Positions 11,301 through 22,129 of a stretch of 64,000 nucleotides of DNA are shown in pieces. The stretch spans positions 5,274,545 to 5,338,544 of the forward strand of contig NC_088790.1 of assembly GCF_949628265.1 (NCBI RefSeq), written 5' to 3'. Within the stretch, counting starts at the first letter, position 1. Each line of letters opens with the position of its first letter. Source of the DNA: Cloeon dipterum (lineage: Eukaryota; Arthropoda; Insecta; Ephemeroptera; Baetidae). The notes below the pieces were generated by a model. It did no database searches. It saw only the letters and a program-made list of their open reading frames with translations, and had not been told where the DNA came from. Both the position numbers and the translations under genes were made by a program.

Positions 11301-14040
11301 AAAGGTTAAAAGCCAATTTCATATTTTATAAATAATGAAACTGTATGCCTTGGGTAGCGGCCGCGCCTTGATTCTGCAGGCGCGCATTGGGGCAGATCAG
11401 GCTGAAGATTGTCACATGAATAATGGTTCTGTATTAGCATTCTAAGAGACAAAAAATGAATTAAATTCAACCATGGCCAAAAATATAGTTATAAATTACA
11501 ATTATATCGTTATTTTTATAATATTGCTTTTAAATTAATTTGCTGGCTTCACTTGGTCAACACAGGACTCATCGTTTAAGTTGGAAGGGTTTTTCCTGGA
11601 ATTTTTGTTGGAGACTAATTACAAGTTGTAAATTATTGAGGGACTTACTATTTAATTCGTCTCTACAGATTGCAATATATTCCAGAAAAAACAACAGATT
11701 GAAACTCAATTTTCCTCCCTTTTTGTCATACCTTAATTTTAATATATTTTCCAGTTCTTCAGCCCAGGCTTGATATAATGGTTGGTGATATGCACGTCAC
11801 AGAGGCCACAGAGCAAGCGCCTGAAGAAGAAAGTGACGAAGAGGAAGAATTTGTGCCTCAGCCCTATCCCCGCTTGCCAGAGCTTCCTCACGTGCCTCCT
11901 CCTGAGCACCGGACCGAAAATGGCATTGAAAACGACGAAAACAGGGTGCCTGAGGCAGCCTTTCTCCCTCCCACTGAGAAGGAAAGCAGAGCACCGAAGA
12001 AAAGTTTTGGCATCGAAGACGAGGATACCTGCTTTGTCATCGGCCCACTCTGCAATGGGCCTGTTAGCTACCTCGACGACGTCACTGTCAACCTGATGAA
12101 GAAGCCTCCCCCTTCACTGTCGTCAACCCCTTTCATGCACCAGCCGCAGTCCCTCTTGATGCAGCCCCAGGACACCAGACACACCATACTGAGTCCCATA
12201 TTAGAGATGACGGGCGAGTCGAGAGGCAGCAGAAGCGGCAGTAGCAGCAGCAGTGGCGTCTCGACAGCCAGCAGCAAGGCCTTCAGCTTGTACTTGAAAA
12301 CTCCTGGACAGTCGGTCGCTGCTGAAACTGAACATCTGGTAGCGCCGGTGAAATTGGAACTGCTAGAAGAGGAACCTGAGGAAATATCCGCAAGCAAGGA
12401 TAAGGACAGGTTTGTATTTTTGCATTTATCATGACCTGCTTGTAAAAGAAACAATTTTTTTATAATTAACTTGGTTTCATTTAAATAGTGGTGGTATTTA
12501 CTGTGTATGGGCGACTTTTATTTTTTCAGAAAGGCTCTTGAAATTTTAGCTCTGGCTAGGAAAATTGCAAATGGATCAATAATTGTTTGAGATAGTATTT
12601 ACAAACTGCCTGAGCCAATTTCTAGGTCACTCAACCAATTTGTCTCTAAAAAAATTAAATTCCCTTTTTAGATGTATAATTTTTTAAGCAAAATGCCACC
12701 AAAAAATCTACAATTTTTATCAGCTTCTAGAATATGTATAGTTTTATGTTCTACGGTTAACCTTAAAAAACTTACAAAGCCCAGGAAAATTCCAGTATTT
12801 TTCTCAATGCTATAAATGAGCTACCGATTAATTTGGCCCATCAAACATTGATTATGAACCAAGTGTAATCTAAATCAAGCAAAAACTGCATTTTATAGTC
12901 AATTTAGAAATATTCAATCACTTTTTTAATTGTTATAATCTTTCAATCAACTAAACTAATAAAAGCGATTTTTCACAGTATGGGAAATATCATCGAGGAC
13001 CCTTGGAGTACACAACTGCAGCAACGCTTGGTTCCCTGCATTGAAGGAATCCTGTATTACGATGGCTCCATGCCTGTTGCTCGGGCCAACCAAGCCTATC
13101 GTTACGGAAAGAGAAGTTTGAAACTCAAGAAGGTTCTTGGAGAGGGCGCCTATGGAAAAGTCTACAAAGCTGAGGAGCCATTAGTCGTGAAACTCATCAC
13201 CAAAGACGTCACAGGATGGGAGCTTCACATCAGCAGAAGTTTGAGGAGGCGTGTTCCGTCTCATTTGGTAAACATTTAATTTTTAAAGTCGAGAATTTTA
13301 AATTTTTCCTAATTTTTTTGCAGATTGAACACTTCTGTGAGATTTCATCGGCTGTGATTTACTCAAATGGAACAATCCTGGAAATGCCGTTCAAATCTGA
13401 AGTCACCCTGCTCAGTGCTGTCAACGCCAAACAGAACATGTCCGAAGCCACCAAATCGTACTTGTTGTATCAAATCCTGCTCATCACCGATGCTTTGATT
13501 GACGCTCAAATAATCCACACTGACATCAAACCTGACAACTTCCTGGTTGTTCCCATCAGGTAAAGTTGAGTTTGATAATTTCGTTCCTTTCTTAACTCTG
13601 AACTGTACAGGCATGGATCGAATTTCAAGTTCCATCTTCAGCTGATCGACTTTGGGCGTTGCATCGACCTTTCGCACTTGCCCCCGGACGTCCAGTTCAC
13701 TGCCTCACTGAAAGGAGAGAACAAGTGCGTTGCCATGCGCAATCAGCAACCCTGGCACTTTGATCTGGACCTCTACGCCACCGCTGCGACTGCCCACGTG
13801 GTCATCTTCGGCAAATACATGACCCTTCATGACGTCAAGTCAGTTTGGAAGCCGACCTCTAAACCAAAACGCTTCTGGCAACTCGCAAACTTGTATGAGA
13901 AGATGCTGGAAGACTTGATCAACCCTGCTGACGACGTCAAAATGAAGATTAAGTATTATTTGGAACAACTCGCGCAGCACGCTGCTGAGGACAAAGTCTT
14001 GGTCAATGACGAGCTCTCTGCTGCATCACATGTAGACTAG
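8392..14040 (+). CDS. BubR1: Spindle-checkpoint kinase of the Mad3/BubR1/Bub1 (MadBub) family
   Basis: Twelve exons: 8392-8510, 8587-8785, 8847-9395, 9954-10370, 10425-10632, 10682-10804, 10864-10908, 10965-11003, 11755-12409, 12979-13267, 13324-13559 and 13611-14040, 1102 residues (human BubR1 1050, Bub1 1085). The family delays anaphase by inhibiting Cdc20-APC/C at kinetochores. Residues 6-15 (KSKENIQPLR) are the Mad3/BubR1 KEN1 box. About 41-180 is the TPR region (WFEYISWMEQ, FYIRWAEDLEA). Three GLEBS-like Bub3-binding motifs lie at about 338-359, 384-403 and 431-452. TVHTREAL (470-477) matches vertebrate Bub1 TVHTKEAL. ABBA-type FDIYQD, FKVFSD and FPIFTD lie at 500-534, with LKVFAD at 547. 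LSPILE (712-717) fits the PP2A-B56 site of the KARD. The kinase (about 835-1102) keeps GEGAYGKV, lysine 856, HTDIKPDN and DFG 973-975, so it looks catalytically competent. The gene therefore combines Mad3/BubR1 and Bub1 features. Whether a separate Bub1 exists cannot be judged here. Confidence 0.93.
10098..10496 (+). repeat. Three tandem GLEBS-like motifs in BubR1
   Basis: Copy 1 (10098-10163) reads MYCKAKVYCGGTEFSFEELR. Copy 2 (10236-10295) has HDGEEFSCEELRAK. Copy 3 (10431-10496) has CMYDRHRVYVDNTEFSLEEL. Copies 1 and 3 are each preceded by an FEPxN stretch. The core EF-S-x-EELRA is kept in all three, including the two adjacent glutamates important for Bub3 binding in known GLEBS motifs. 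Nucleotide similarity is also visible, which suggests internal duplication. An intron (10371-10424) separates copies 2 and 3. Confidence 0.8.
10682..10908 (+). other. ABBA-motif cluster on small phase-1 exons of BubR1
   Basis: Exon 6 (10682-10804, 123 nt) encodes FDIYQD, FKVFSD and FPIFTD, all matching the ABBA consensus Fx[ILV][FY]x[DE]. Exon 7 (10864-10908, 45 nt) encodes the near-match LKVFAD. Both exons, and the next one of 39 nt (10965-11003), are phase 1 at both ends, so any can be skipped without a frameshift. The introns between them are 49, 59 and 56 nt. Confidence 0.7.
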
Positions 14041-14190
14041 ATTTGCAATTAGGGCGAATTTATACTCTCGTCCGTCTTAACTCTCATATTAAAGGGGATA
14101 AAATTTTACTCCTTTCCAATAGTGTGCTTGTGACTGAAACTTTCTTCATTACTTGTAAATAGCATGAATTTTAAATGTGTTGTCAATTTC

Positions 14191-14196
14191 AATAAA
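14191..14196 (+). terminator. Polyadenylation signal of BubR1
   Basis: AATAAA 150 bp after the BubR1 stop codon. Confidence 0.7.
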
Positions 14197-14221
14197 AGAA
14201 AGCAAGTCTAATTATGTCAAT

Positions 14222-14227
14222 TTTATT
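14222..14227 (-). terminator. Polyadenylation signal of the SCAF1/PHRF1-like gene
   Basis: AATAAA on the minus strand, about 220 bp beyond that gene's stop. It lies 26 bp from the opposing BubR1 signal, so the two mature 3' ends probably overlap by a few bases. Confidence 0.6.
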
Positions 14228-14444
14228 CTAAATAAAAGTTCTAAATGCATCACAATTATTTTGTTGTATGTAATTTAAATAATAACACAAAAAGAATTTC
14301 CATATAGTTATACTAAGGTTTTTAAAGATGAATCTTATAAATATTAGTGTTAATTCAATTGCAAACACGATTGCTGGATCATAAGTTAAACTTTCCCATT
14401 CAGTCATTTCTGAGGTGTCACAACAATAGGCTTCGCCCACCAAA

Positions 14445-17400
14445 CTACGATGCAGTGGTCTTGCTTTTGCTGCCGCATATTTTCTTTATGTAAGCACTCA
14501 CAAGTCTGCGTACCTTATGTGGATTAATTTCCCTTCTCCTAGAGTGACATATCTGGAAGATTTAAAAGTCATTAGTACTCGTTCCTCCAGGTGATATTCA
14601 AAATCTCACCTTTGGCACAGCCCGGCGTAGGATTTCCTTGTATTGATCTTTGTTGACTTTTTTACGAGCGTAGTGCGGTTTCAGCGCCAACTTAACTTCA
14701 TCCACGACTCGTTCTTGGTGGTTGAGCTTTTTTAAGTACTAAATTTTGGAATATATATTAATAAAATGCAGATAAATGGCCAGGGCTGTGATTTTATATG
14801 ATCGACAGTTTTTCCTGCGCTTCTATTATTCATCATGGTATCAACTCGCAATTTTGAGCCAAACAAACTAAAATTGTAAGAATTCATAATTTCTAAATCC
14901 AAGAGTTGCATTATCTTACCACCCGGTTTTTTCAACACTGCTTTTTAACGTAATCACCAATTTTTGGCGCTAGTAATTCTCTTCATTTCATTATTTTTTT
15001 TCTATTCGGGTATTGCTTAGTGGCTCTTTGGGCAAAATAGCTTACTAAAGCAAATTATTTAAATTAATTTCAAATTTTTGAGCCAAAAATAATTTGTGGG
15101 AAAATACTTTAACTTAAATTTTAATTTGATTAAGTTGCAATTTAATGCATAATTTCATTTATAGTTTTTCAGTTTTATTTACTGTATAAGTGTTGTCTTT
15201 GCAAGAAAAACAAATAAAATAAATCAGTAAGAAAATTCTTTCACAGAGAAAATTGAAATGCTGTAACTATATCGAATTTAGTCAGTCAACATTCTTACTA
15301 GATAAAAACCTCGAACTTTACAGATAGCGTACAGATTGCACAAGTAGCTGGGAAGCTCTTTCATTCTTTGATAGAACTCTGTAAGATAAAAACTCTCCAT
15401 TTGTGAATTGAAGACAAGCTTCATTAAAAATAATACTTTAAAGCATTTCTAAAGAATAAATTTCCCAGGATGTTGAAATACCTGGAAAAATGGTGGAATC
15501 TGAAGACTAAAAAAGGAGGTTTACATCCTTAAGTTCAAGTTAACGATTAACTAATAACCATGTAAAATCTACTAAATTTCTAAAAATAAAATAAAACAGT
15601 CGACTATTTGCAACGAATATTTTAGACTAAAATTCACAGCCCTAGATGATATTATATTTTGAATACAAACCTTTTCTTTGACTTGTAATTCAACTGCAGA
15701 GCTTGGCACATCATCGAGAATGCGTAGTTGATCTTCATCCATTTTTATGGTAATTTCTTTTTTACCTGAAACGAATTCCACAATCACGAGCCTGCACGCA
15801 AATATATTTCAAGAGCTTCAGTACTTTTTGTTTTAGTAGGTGCTCCAGTTTTGGCCTTCCAAGCGCCTCTCAAAGCATCAAACTTATCTCCAGGCGCTTT
15901 GCTTTCAGCAGCCGGAGCCCGTTTTGATCTTTTCCCTTCCCTGGCTGCCGGCGGTTCAAAGAGATCATCGCCCTCGGACGCTGCAGGGGAGTAGGGACTC
16001 TCGAGTTCCATGTCCACAACGTCCGTCGTGGTGTCTGGCAGCTGCGTTTGCACGCTGTTCGGCAGTCGGAGCTGCGCCAAGAGCGTGGGCGCCGCTTGAA
16101 GCAACAGGGGCACCAGGTTAAGCTGCGGCTGTAGAACGAGCGAGGCCGCCAGAGGCGGAACGGCGACCACAGGAGGCGGGGGACGAATCTTAGGGGGACT
16201 CGCAGCCGTGGTGACCTTGGGAGCTTCCTCCACAGGTTCAGGGGTGGGTGTTTCTTGCACTTCAGGTTGCGCCGGCGTCTCGGCTGGTGCTTCTTCATCC
16301 TGTTTCTCTTCTTGGAGAGGAGCCTCTTCGGGCTCCGGCTCTTTGGAGTCTTCCGCAGGTGAGTTGGTCGGCTCGAAGGGGTTGTACACGTCAGTGGACT
16401 CTTCAGGTTGGGTGGGGGCGGGGTCAGCGGCTTCGGGGACGACTTCTGGGGCAGGCTCAGCCTGTACGACTTCTTCGTCGTCCTCCTCTTCCTCGTGCAA
16501 AGGATTGACCAGGGGTTTCAGGCTCGTCTTGGTCATGATGCTGAATTTGATTTGCGGTTCAGGAGGGGTTTTCGGCCCTTCCGGTATCACGACTTCAGGC
16601 GCTGGCTCCGCCTCTAAGTTAATGACTGCAATCGGTCGCTTCTTGGATGCCATCTTTGCGATTTTCTTCCTCCTCTCCTTCTTCTTCTTCTCCTTGACGG
16701 CCGGGGCTGGCGGCGGGGGTGGCGGAGGCGGCGTAGGGGTCCGCGGCCTCTCTTGGGGCGGCTCCCTTTGCTTCTTGAAGTTGACAGATATCAATATGTT
16801 GTTTCCCCTTGCGATCACCTCCTTCCTCCGCTTCTCCTTCTTGCGTTTGCGCCGCCGCCTCTCCACCTGTTCCGCATCCTGCACTCGGAAACCTAACCTT
16901 TCGTGGACGCTGCGCCGAGGGTCAGGGCTTGTTCGCCGAACCTCCGGCCACACCTCGGGACTGTGCCTTTTTTCCCTGCTGCGTCGTCTCACTGGGCTGT
17001 GATTTCTCCTCTCCAAGGAGCGCCGTCTCTCAGGGCTGAGTTGCCTCGACTCCGAAGCATGCCTCCGCCTTTCAGACGAATGTCTCCTCCTCTCAGGAGT
17101 ATTCTTTCTTCTCTCTGGAGAACTTTTCCTGCGTTCAGGACTCTTTCTCCTATCTGCCGAACCTTTCCTACGCTCTGGACTACCCTTCCTGCGCTCTGGA
17201 CTGCCCTTCCTGCGCTCTGGACTACCCTTCCTGCGGTCAGGAGTGACCTTCCTGCGCTCTGGACTGCTCTTCCTGCGGTCGGGAGTGCTCTTCCGCCGCG
17301 CAGGCGAGCCTTTTCTGCGGTCTGGAGAGTGCTTTCTCCTTTCGACAGAATGTCTTTTTTCCGGCGACTCCCGCCGTCTCTCGGAAGAGTGGCGTCTGTC

Positions 17401-19289
17401 ACTGCTGCGTCTGCGTCTTTTGCTTTCAGGGCTGCTTCTCTCCTCACTCCGCCTCTCTCTTCTGATAACTCGGCCGAAACGGTCTGTGCTTGGCCGCCGA
17501 TCTTTTCGTTCGTTGACTATCCTTCGTACATCATATCTTTCAAGATCTTTCCGGCGTTTTGTGGCCTGAAAAATAGTTATGTTTATCAGCAATCTGAATG
17601 AAAAAAATACTTGGGATGAGTATTTTAGATGTTCTTTAAAATAAATTGTAGTTTTATGGTGCGAATTTAGTAAAAATGCTGATTTAGACGTTTTTGGTGG
17701 ACAATTCTTGTGTTTGACTAATTTTCAAAATATTTATCCTTTTCTTAATAAGAATCGTGACAAATGTACAGTTTTGAGTTGCACATTTTGTTTAAAAAAT
17801 CATACAAAGATATCGTATTATGAGATTTTCCACTTTTCCAGCTATTTTGATTATATACGCTTTTTAAATCGTAAGGTTTTAAAAACTCGTAACTGAACAT
17901 TAATTTATTGTTTAATATATGTACTTTCCCCGCAACAAACAAATCGAAGCAGGTGGGAATTTTTTCCTAATGAAAGTAAAAGTATTTTATTCGATAATAT
18001 TTTAACATTGTGGAAATAAAAACAAGGGCTGACTCCCTTTTAATTCGAAATTAATTGAGGTTTTTACTAAAACCTCAATTTGTTTGAGAAAAGATGATAA
18101 TTTGCCAAATTTCCGATATTGTTGGTTTACCAGATGTCCAGATCCACGCCCTCAAAATTATTACATATTTCAAACTGCCACAATTTCTTGAAAAGTGGTC
18201 GCATTTCAATTAACTAAGAATGTTTGCAATCCGCTATAAGAGAAGAATCAATTGATGGGCAAATTGCATATTTGTGCAAAAATTGTGATTTTTTCTAAAA
18301 CTTTTTACCGAAAAAAGTGTGTTGAGAAAATCGCGTGCAGCAATGTACTGGCTGTTAGTGTTCGTACAGCTTTGATTTTTATCCAATAATTACATTTTCA
18401 TTAAATTAAGCTAGTTTAGAAATTTTTCCTGGGTTAAATCCGAATTAATTTTTATAACGGATTATCCATGAAATTAGGGACTTTTACTCTAGATATATTT
18501 TTTTAAAATGCAAAATTTATAAGCTCTCCATGCCAGCAGACTTTTCCTCAGGATTTAATAGCTATCTTACCAGCTGTTGTTTTTTCTTTTCTTTCTTGCG
18601 AGCTTCTCTTCTTTTTTCTTCAATTGGCCGAAGTTTTGGGGTCTCTTCGACCTTTTCCTCTTCCTCTTCTTTAGCTTTTTTATCCCGATAATTCCGTCTT
18701 CCACTCGGTTTTTTCCAAGCGATTTCCACCTTTTCTTCGCCTATTATTTCTCCCTCCTCTGCTTCTCGCTCTTCCTCTTCAGATATAGGCTCTGTCTCCA
18801 ATCCCTCCAGCCCTATGGGTAGATTCTCGTCAAGCGTAGGTGTTCCGTCCCGTTCTTCATCAGCAGCGCCCCGCTCACTGGTTGTTTCCAAAATTTCATC
18901 CTGCTCATTGTCAGCTTCATCGCCCTTTTCCTCAGACACCCCCCCGTTTTCAAAACTGCTGTCTCTGTTGTTTTCATTCGTTGTTTCGGGCTCTACATCG
19001 TCCACACAATTTTCAATTTGCTCAATTCCTACTGCATCAACATCACTGGTTGAAGGCTCTGCATCATTTTCTTCTTCTTCTTCATTGTCCCCTTCCTCGT
19101 CTACACGGTCTACACCATTTGGCGCGGCTTCTGGTTCATTTAGCCCGTTTTCTCCAGGTGCAGCGTTAATATTGGCTTCTCCTTCGACGTCTAATTCCGC
19201 TTCGGATACTGCGCCTGGAAAAACATCATAAATGCAACAATTGTGACTTTTTAAGAGGCTAAATTACCTTCCTCTGCTGGGGACATCAT
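14445..19289 (-). CDS. SCAF1/PHRF1-like RS-rich protein (RNA polymerase II / splicing-associated)
   Basis: Six exons: 19289-19268, 19214-18571, 17565-15825, 15765-15671, 14738-14610 and 14552-14445, about 912 residues. Residues 1-220 are very acidic (Glu/Asp runs). Next comes a long RS/RE-like domain of RRKxSPE repeats, then an acidic proline-rich region. The C-terminus ([49 protein letters not shown]) is the conserved C-terminal domain shared by human SCAF1 and PHRF1, proteins linked to RNA polymerase II CTD and pre-mRNA processing. No RING or PHD finger is present, so SCAF1 fits better than PHRF1. The intron before exon 4 is only 59 nt; it keeps frame and avoids a TGA at 15786-15784. The frame is open 21 codons upstream of the double ATG to an AG at the left of 19353, so an extra 5' exon is possible. 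The start is therefore less sure than the rest. Introns 14739-15670 and 17566-18570 hold no gene. Confidence 0.8.
17040..17480 (-). repeat. 21-bp coding minisatellite (RS-domain heptads)
   Basis: Tandem 21-nt units encode variants of SPERRKG. The most uniform block is about 17165-17300, with near-identical copies of CTTCCTGCGCTCTGGACTGC on the plus strand. More diverged units extend on both sides. Such uniformity suggests recent expansion by slippage or unequal exchange, while the reading frame is kept. Confidence 0.8.
18090..18360 (+). repeat. Dispersed repeat R4, copy in the SCAF1-like intron
   Basis: Resembles 60860-61135. Shared blocks are GATGA(T/C)AATTTGCCA, AGATC(C/T)ACGCC, TTCAAACTGCC(A/G), AATTTC(T/C)TGAAAA and AATCAATTGATG. 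No coding capacity or terminal repeats were recognised. Confidence 0.5.
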
Positions 19290-19811
19290 CTCCGTCAAAC
19301 ATTTAGTGACATTCCGCGTGTAGTAATATAGATTTTCAAATAAATACGTCTAATAAGTTATATTATAATTTTAATGAGGCTATTTCCACCTCACAAAAAC
19401 TCGAATTGTATTATGAACACTATCAAAGATGCTGAAACGCTAAAGTAGACCTGAATCGCCGATCAGGATCGCGTTAAAGCTAAAGCGGAGAATGCTAACA
19501 ACAAGGGGGAGTGGTACAAGTAAAAGGCCGATGGCAAAAAGTGGGTGCCAACATAACAGATAATACTTCGTTGTCAATTTTCATCACAAAATCAACACTA
19601 ATGAAACCTATTATTAGAATTTAGAACATATTTTGGGATTGTCATTTTTTTTCATAATTAAACAAACTAAATAATTAATTTAAACTTATTTTATTGCTTT
19701 TAGATTTTGGAGATTGGTTTCCAACAATGGTGGGAGGGCAGCACCATCTGTTTCTTCTGGTCACGGAGAGGTCGTTCGTCTTCATTTTTGTCTAGATTTG
19801 CAAAGACAGGG
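19290..19811. other. Head-to-head spacer between the SCAF1-like gene and NipSnap
   Basis: This 0.5-kb interval must include both promoters. It also holds a decayed-looking reading frame at 19413-19556. I recognise no core promoter motif with confidence. Confidence 0.5.
19413..19556 (+). pseudogene. Possible remnant of a small lysine-rich ORF
   Basis: From ATG 19413 one frame reads MNTIKDAETLK, then, past in-frame stops at 19446 and 19452, IADQDRVKAKAENANNKGEW, then a stop at 19521, and finally KADGKKWVPT with a TAA at 19554-19556. The composition (Lys, Asn, Asp, Trp; GC-richer than the flanks) is coding-like, but three stops interrupt it. I cannot assign a family, and it may be chance. Confidence 0.2.
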
Positions 19812-21737
19812 ATGGCTGCATCACTTGCACGAATTAGCCGTTTTGCGCGGCCGCTGGCCACTAGGCAAGTGTAACAATATTCTTAGCAGGGGAGTGCGTT
19901 AATATTAATTATTTTGAACCTTGTCATCCAGGGCTGTGAGCACCAGTGCTGTTCATATGGACAGCGAGTCTTGGCTTAGCAAGTTGCTTGTCCGCAAAAT
20001 CGAACCCACCAAAGAATCGCACTCGAGGATGCTGTCGGATAAGGAGGTCATCTATGAGTTGCTCACACACGATGTCAAACCTCAACACAACGAGGAATAC
20101 TTGACAAATTAGTAAGCTGGTGTTTTTTACTAAAAACATACCTTCATAATATACTAAAAATCAGTCTTCCCCTTATCAAAATTATTGGCCTCTAGCGAAA
20201 CTGCAATGATAATAATTATATTGCAATCAGTATATTTACAGAGAAGGATTTTATATTTACAAAACTGTTTTATTGTTCATGACATATGCAAGATAGAAGG
20301 CTGTTTATGCGCTAGAGTAAACCCCACACAAGAAGATTGATGTTTATAATTTAAATTGATTGATCGTTTATGTATGCGGCGCAATCTGATAATATATAAT
20401 GACTATTTTTTCATTGATGTCCATTAACCATTAAAACTCCGAAACATGAAGCTATTCTAACTTCACCCGCAGTTAAATTATTGAAATTAACACTAGGAGC
20501 GGTATCAAAAATTTTATGCTTTTAAGGCTAGTGTTCTGAATTTGACCCAAAATTAGTGATGTTATAAAAGTCAAACTTATTTAATTTCCAGTGAGCAAAG
20601 TGTAAAACACGTGCACAGCAAGGATTTACAGTGTGAGTTAGTCGGCAGTTGGAAGGTGTCCGTCGGAGATCAAGATCAGTGTCTGCATCTGTGGAAATAT
20701 AGTGGTGGATTTGCCAGCATTGATAATGCCAGAAAAACTTTGTCAAACGATAAGGTATGAACACAAATCTCGCCTGATCTCACAAGGAACCCCTAAATTC
20801 GTTCGGCTCTAACATGCATTTTTTGTTTTGGCTCAAACTCGTTCACTTTTTTGCTAACTTGGACCAGCTGTCAACATTTTTCAATCTAGCATGATTTTTT
20901 CAGTTACGAACTGCTGGGCAATCACGAAATACTTGAGATCCCCCTTGGCGGGAGAATTAATTGATGGGTCATTTTTGACCGGATGAAAATCCTAGAAATG
21001 CAGTGTTAGTTTAAACGTGTGAGGCATAATTAAAACTTGAAAAAAAAACTGACAAAACTCAATTTGAAACAGGATTTCATGGCTTTAGAGAAGGTTCGGG
21101 GAAAGATGCTGCGATCAAGAAATTTGCAATTCCTGCTCGCGTTTAGCTACTGGCCTCAAATTCTTCCTCGCTCTGGGAACAACCTGTACGAAATCCGGTC
21201 TTATACACTAAAGCCTGGCACCATGATCGAATGGGGCAACAACTGGGCAAGGGCCATCAACTACAGGCGCAACAATGACGAAGCCTACGCAGCGTTCTTC
21301 TCTCAGGTTTGTTTGCTGGTGTTATTGCACAAATGGAATACATATTTTTTTTAACTGCTTTGCAGAATTTTTTGTTTTCCAATTTTATATATTAAAAACA
21401 CGTACGTTTATCAGATTCTCTTAGAACTGTGATAACTTGAAGGAGCGTAACTCGCGCGAAAAATCCACCACAAAAATTTTTTATAATTAAAAAACGGGTT
21501 TCCCATAATAATCCTGTATGTTGGCCACTCTAATTAATAACCACGAACTTTCAGGTCGGACGTCTATACAATGTGCACCACATTTGGTGCTACCCTGACT
21601 TGCAAGTGCGCAAGGAAACGAGAGAAGCAGCGTGGCGCATGCCAGGCTGGGACGAATGCGTTGCCTACACGGTACCACTGATCAGGGAGATGGACTCTCG
21701 CATTCTACACCCAACTACCTTCTCCCCCACCCAGTAA
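19812..21737 (+). CDS. Nipsnap: NipSnap family mitochondrial protein
   Basis: Five exons: 19812-19864, 19932-20111, 20592-20754, 21073-21306 and 21555-21737, 270 residues (human NIPSNAP1 284). The N-terminus [18 protein letters not shown] is a typical arginine-rich mitochondrial targeting peptide, and this is why I chose this ATG. It is followed by [50 protein letters not shown], and the C-terminal NipSnap (dimeric alpha/beta barrel-like) domain with [40 protein letters not shown] and [21 protein letters not shown] proteins sit in mitochondria and, in vertebrates, act as mitophagy signals; their biochemical activity is unclear. Intron 1 has a GC donor. The gene is head-to-head with the SCAF1-like gene and tail-to-tail with YTHDC2. 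Confidence 0.95.
19865..19931 (+). other. Non-canonical GC-AG intron in NipSnap
   Basis: The exon 1 end ACTAG is followed by GCAAGT, the consensus of the minor GC donor class. The acceptor is ATCCAG at 19926-19931. This is the only junction I found that joins the targeting peptide in frame to the conserved body; the nearby GTGTAA would shift the frame. Confidence 0.7.
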
Positions 21738-21897
21738 TCTGCCTGACTTTTGCCATCCGATTCGGAACAAAGACTGCTTTGAAATGCATCGTCTGTCGCG
21801 CACTATGTTTTATTTTGATTCTCTCTCTAAATATCGTTACGTTTCTTTCGAATTCTGTGATTAAGATAGGGCGTCAGAGCAGTCTATAAGTCAAAAT

Positions 21898-21903
21898 ATT
21901 AAA
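21898..21903 (+). terminator. Candidate polyadenylation signal (ATTAAA) of NipSnap
   Basis: ATTAAA 160 bp after the NipSnap stop. I saw no perfect AATAAA between here and the YTHDC2 3' end. Confidence 0.3.
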
Positions 21904-22090
21904 TTGCGCGCTTTTCAAAATGTTTCTTCTGCATCACTTTTTTTGTTAAATTTAAAAAAAAATACTTCCGCAATTATATGTATGCATCAATGTGAATAGA
22001 TTTAAAGGGTAGGTAATTATTGTACAAAGTGAAGAGAAATTGAAACCTTAATTAAAGTTGAGATTTTTGAAAAGAAAATGATGGTGAACC

Positions 22091-22096
22091 TTTATT
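22091..22096 (-). terminator. Polyadenylation signal of YTHDC2
   Basis: AATAAA on the minus strand, 34 bp beyond the YTHDC2 stop codon. Confidence 0.65.
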
Positions 22097-22129
22097 AGCA
22101 AGATTATACACAGAGGAATGTCTTCACAA

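Noticed and set aside
15784..15824. 33-nt intron GTACTG...GTGCAG in the SCAF1-like gene
   Set aside because: It leaves the wrong phase and is implausibly short; extending to the next AG gives a 59-nt intron that keeps the frame.
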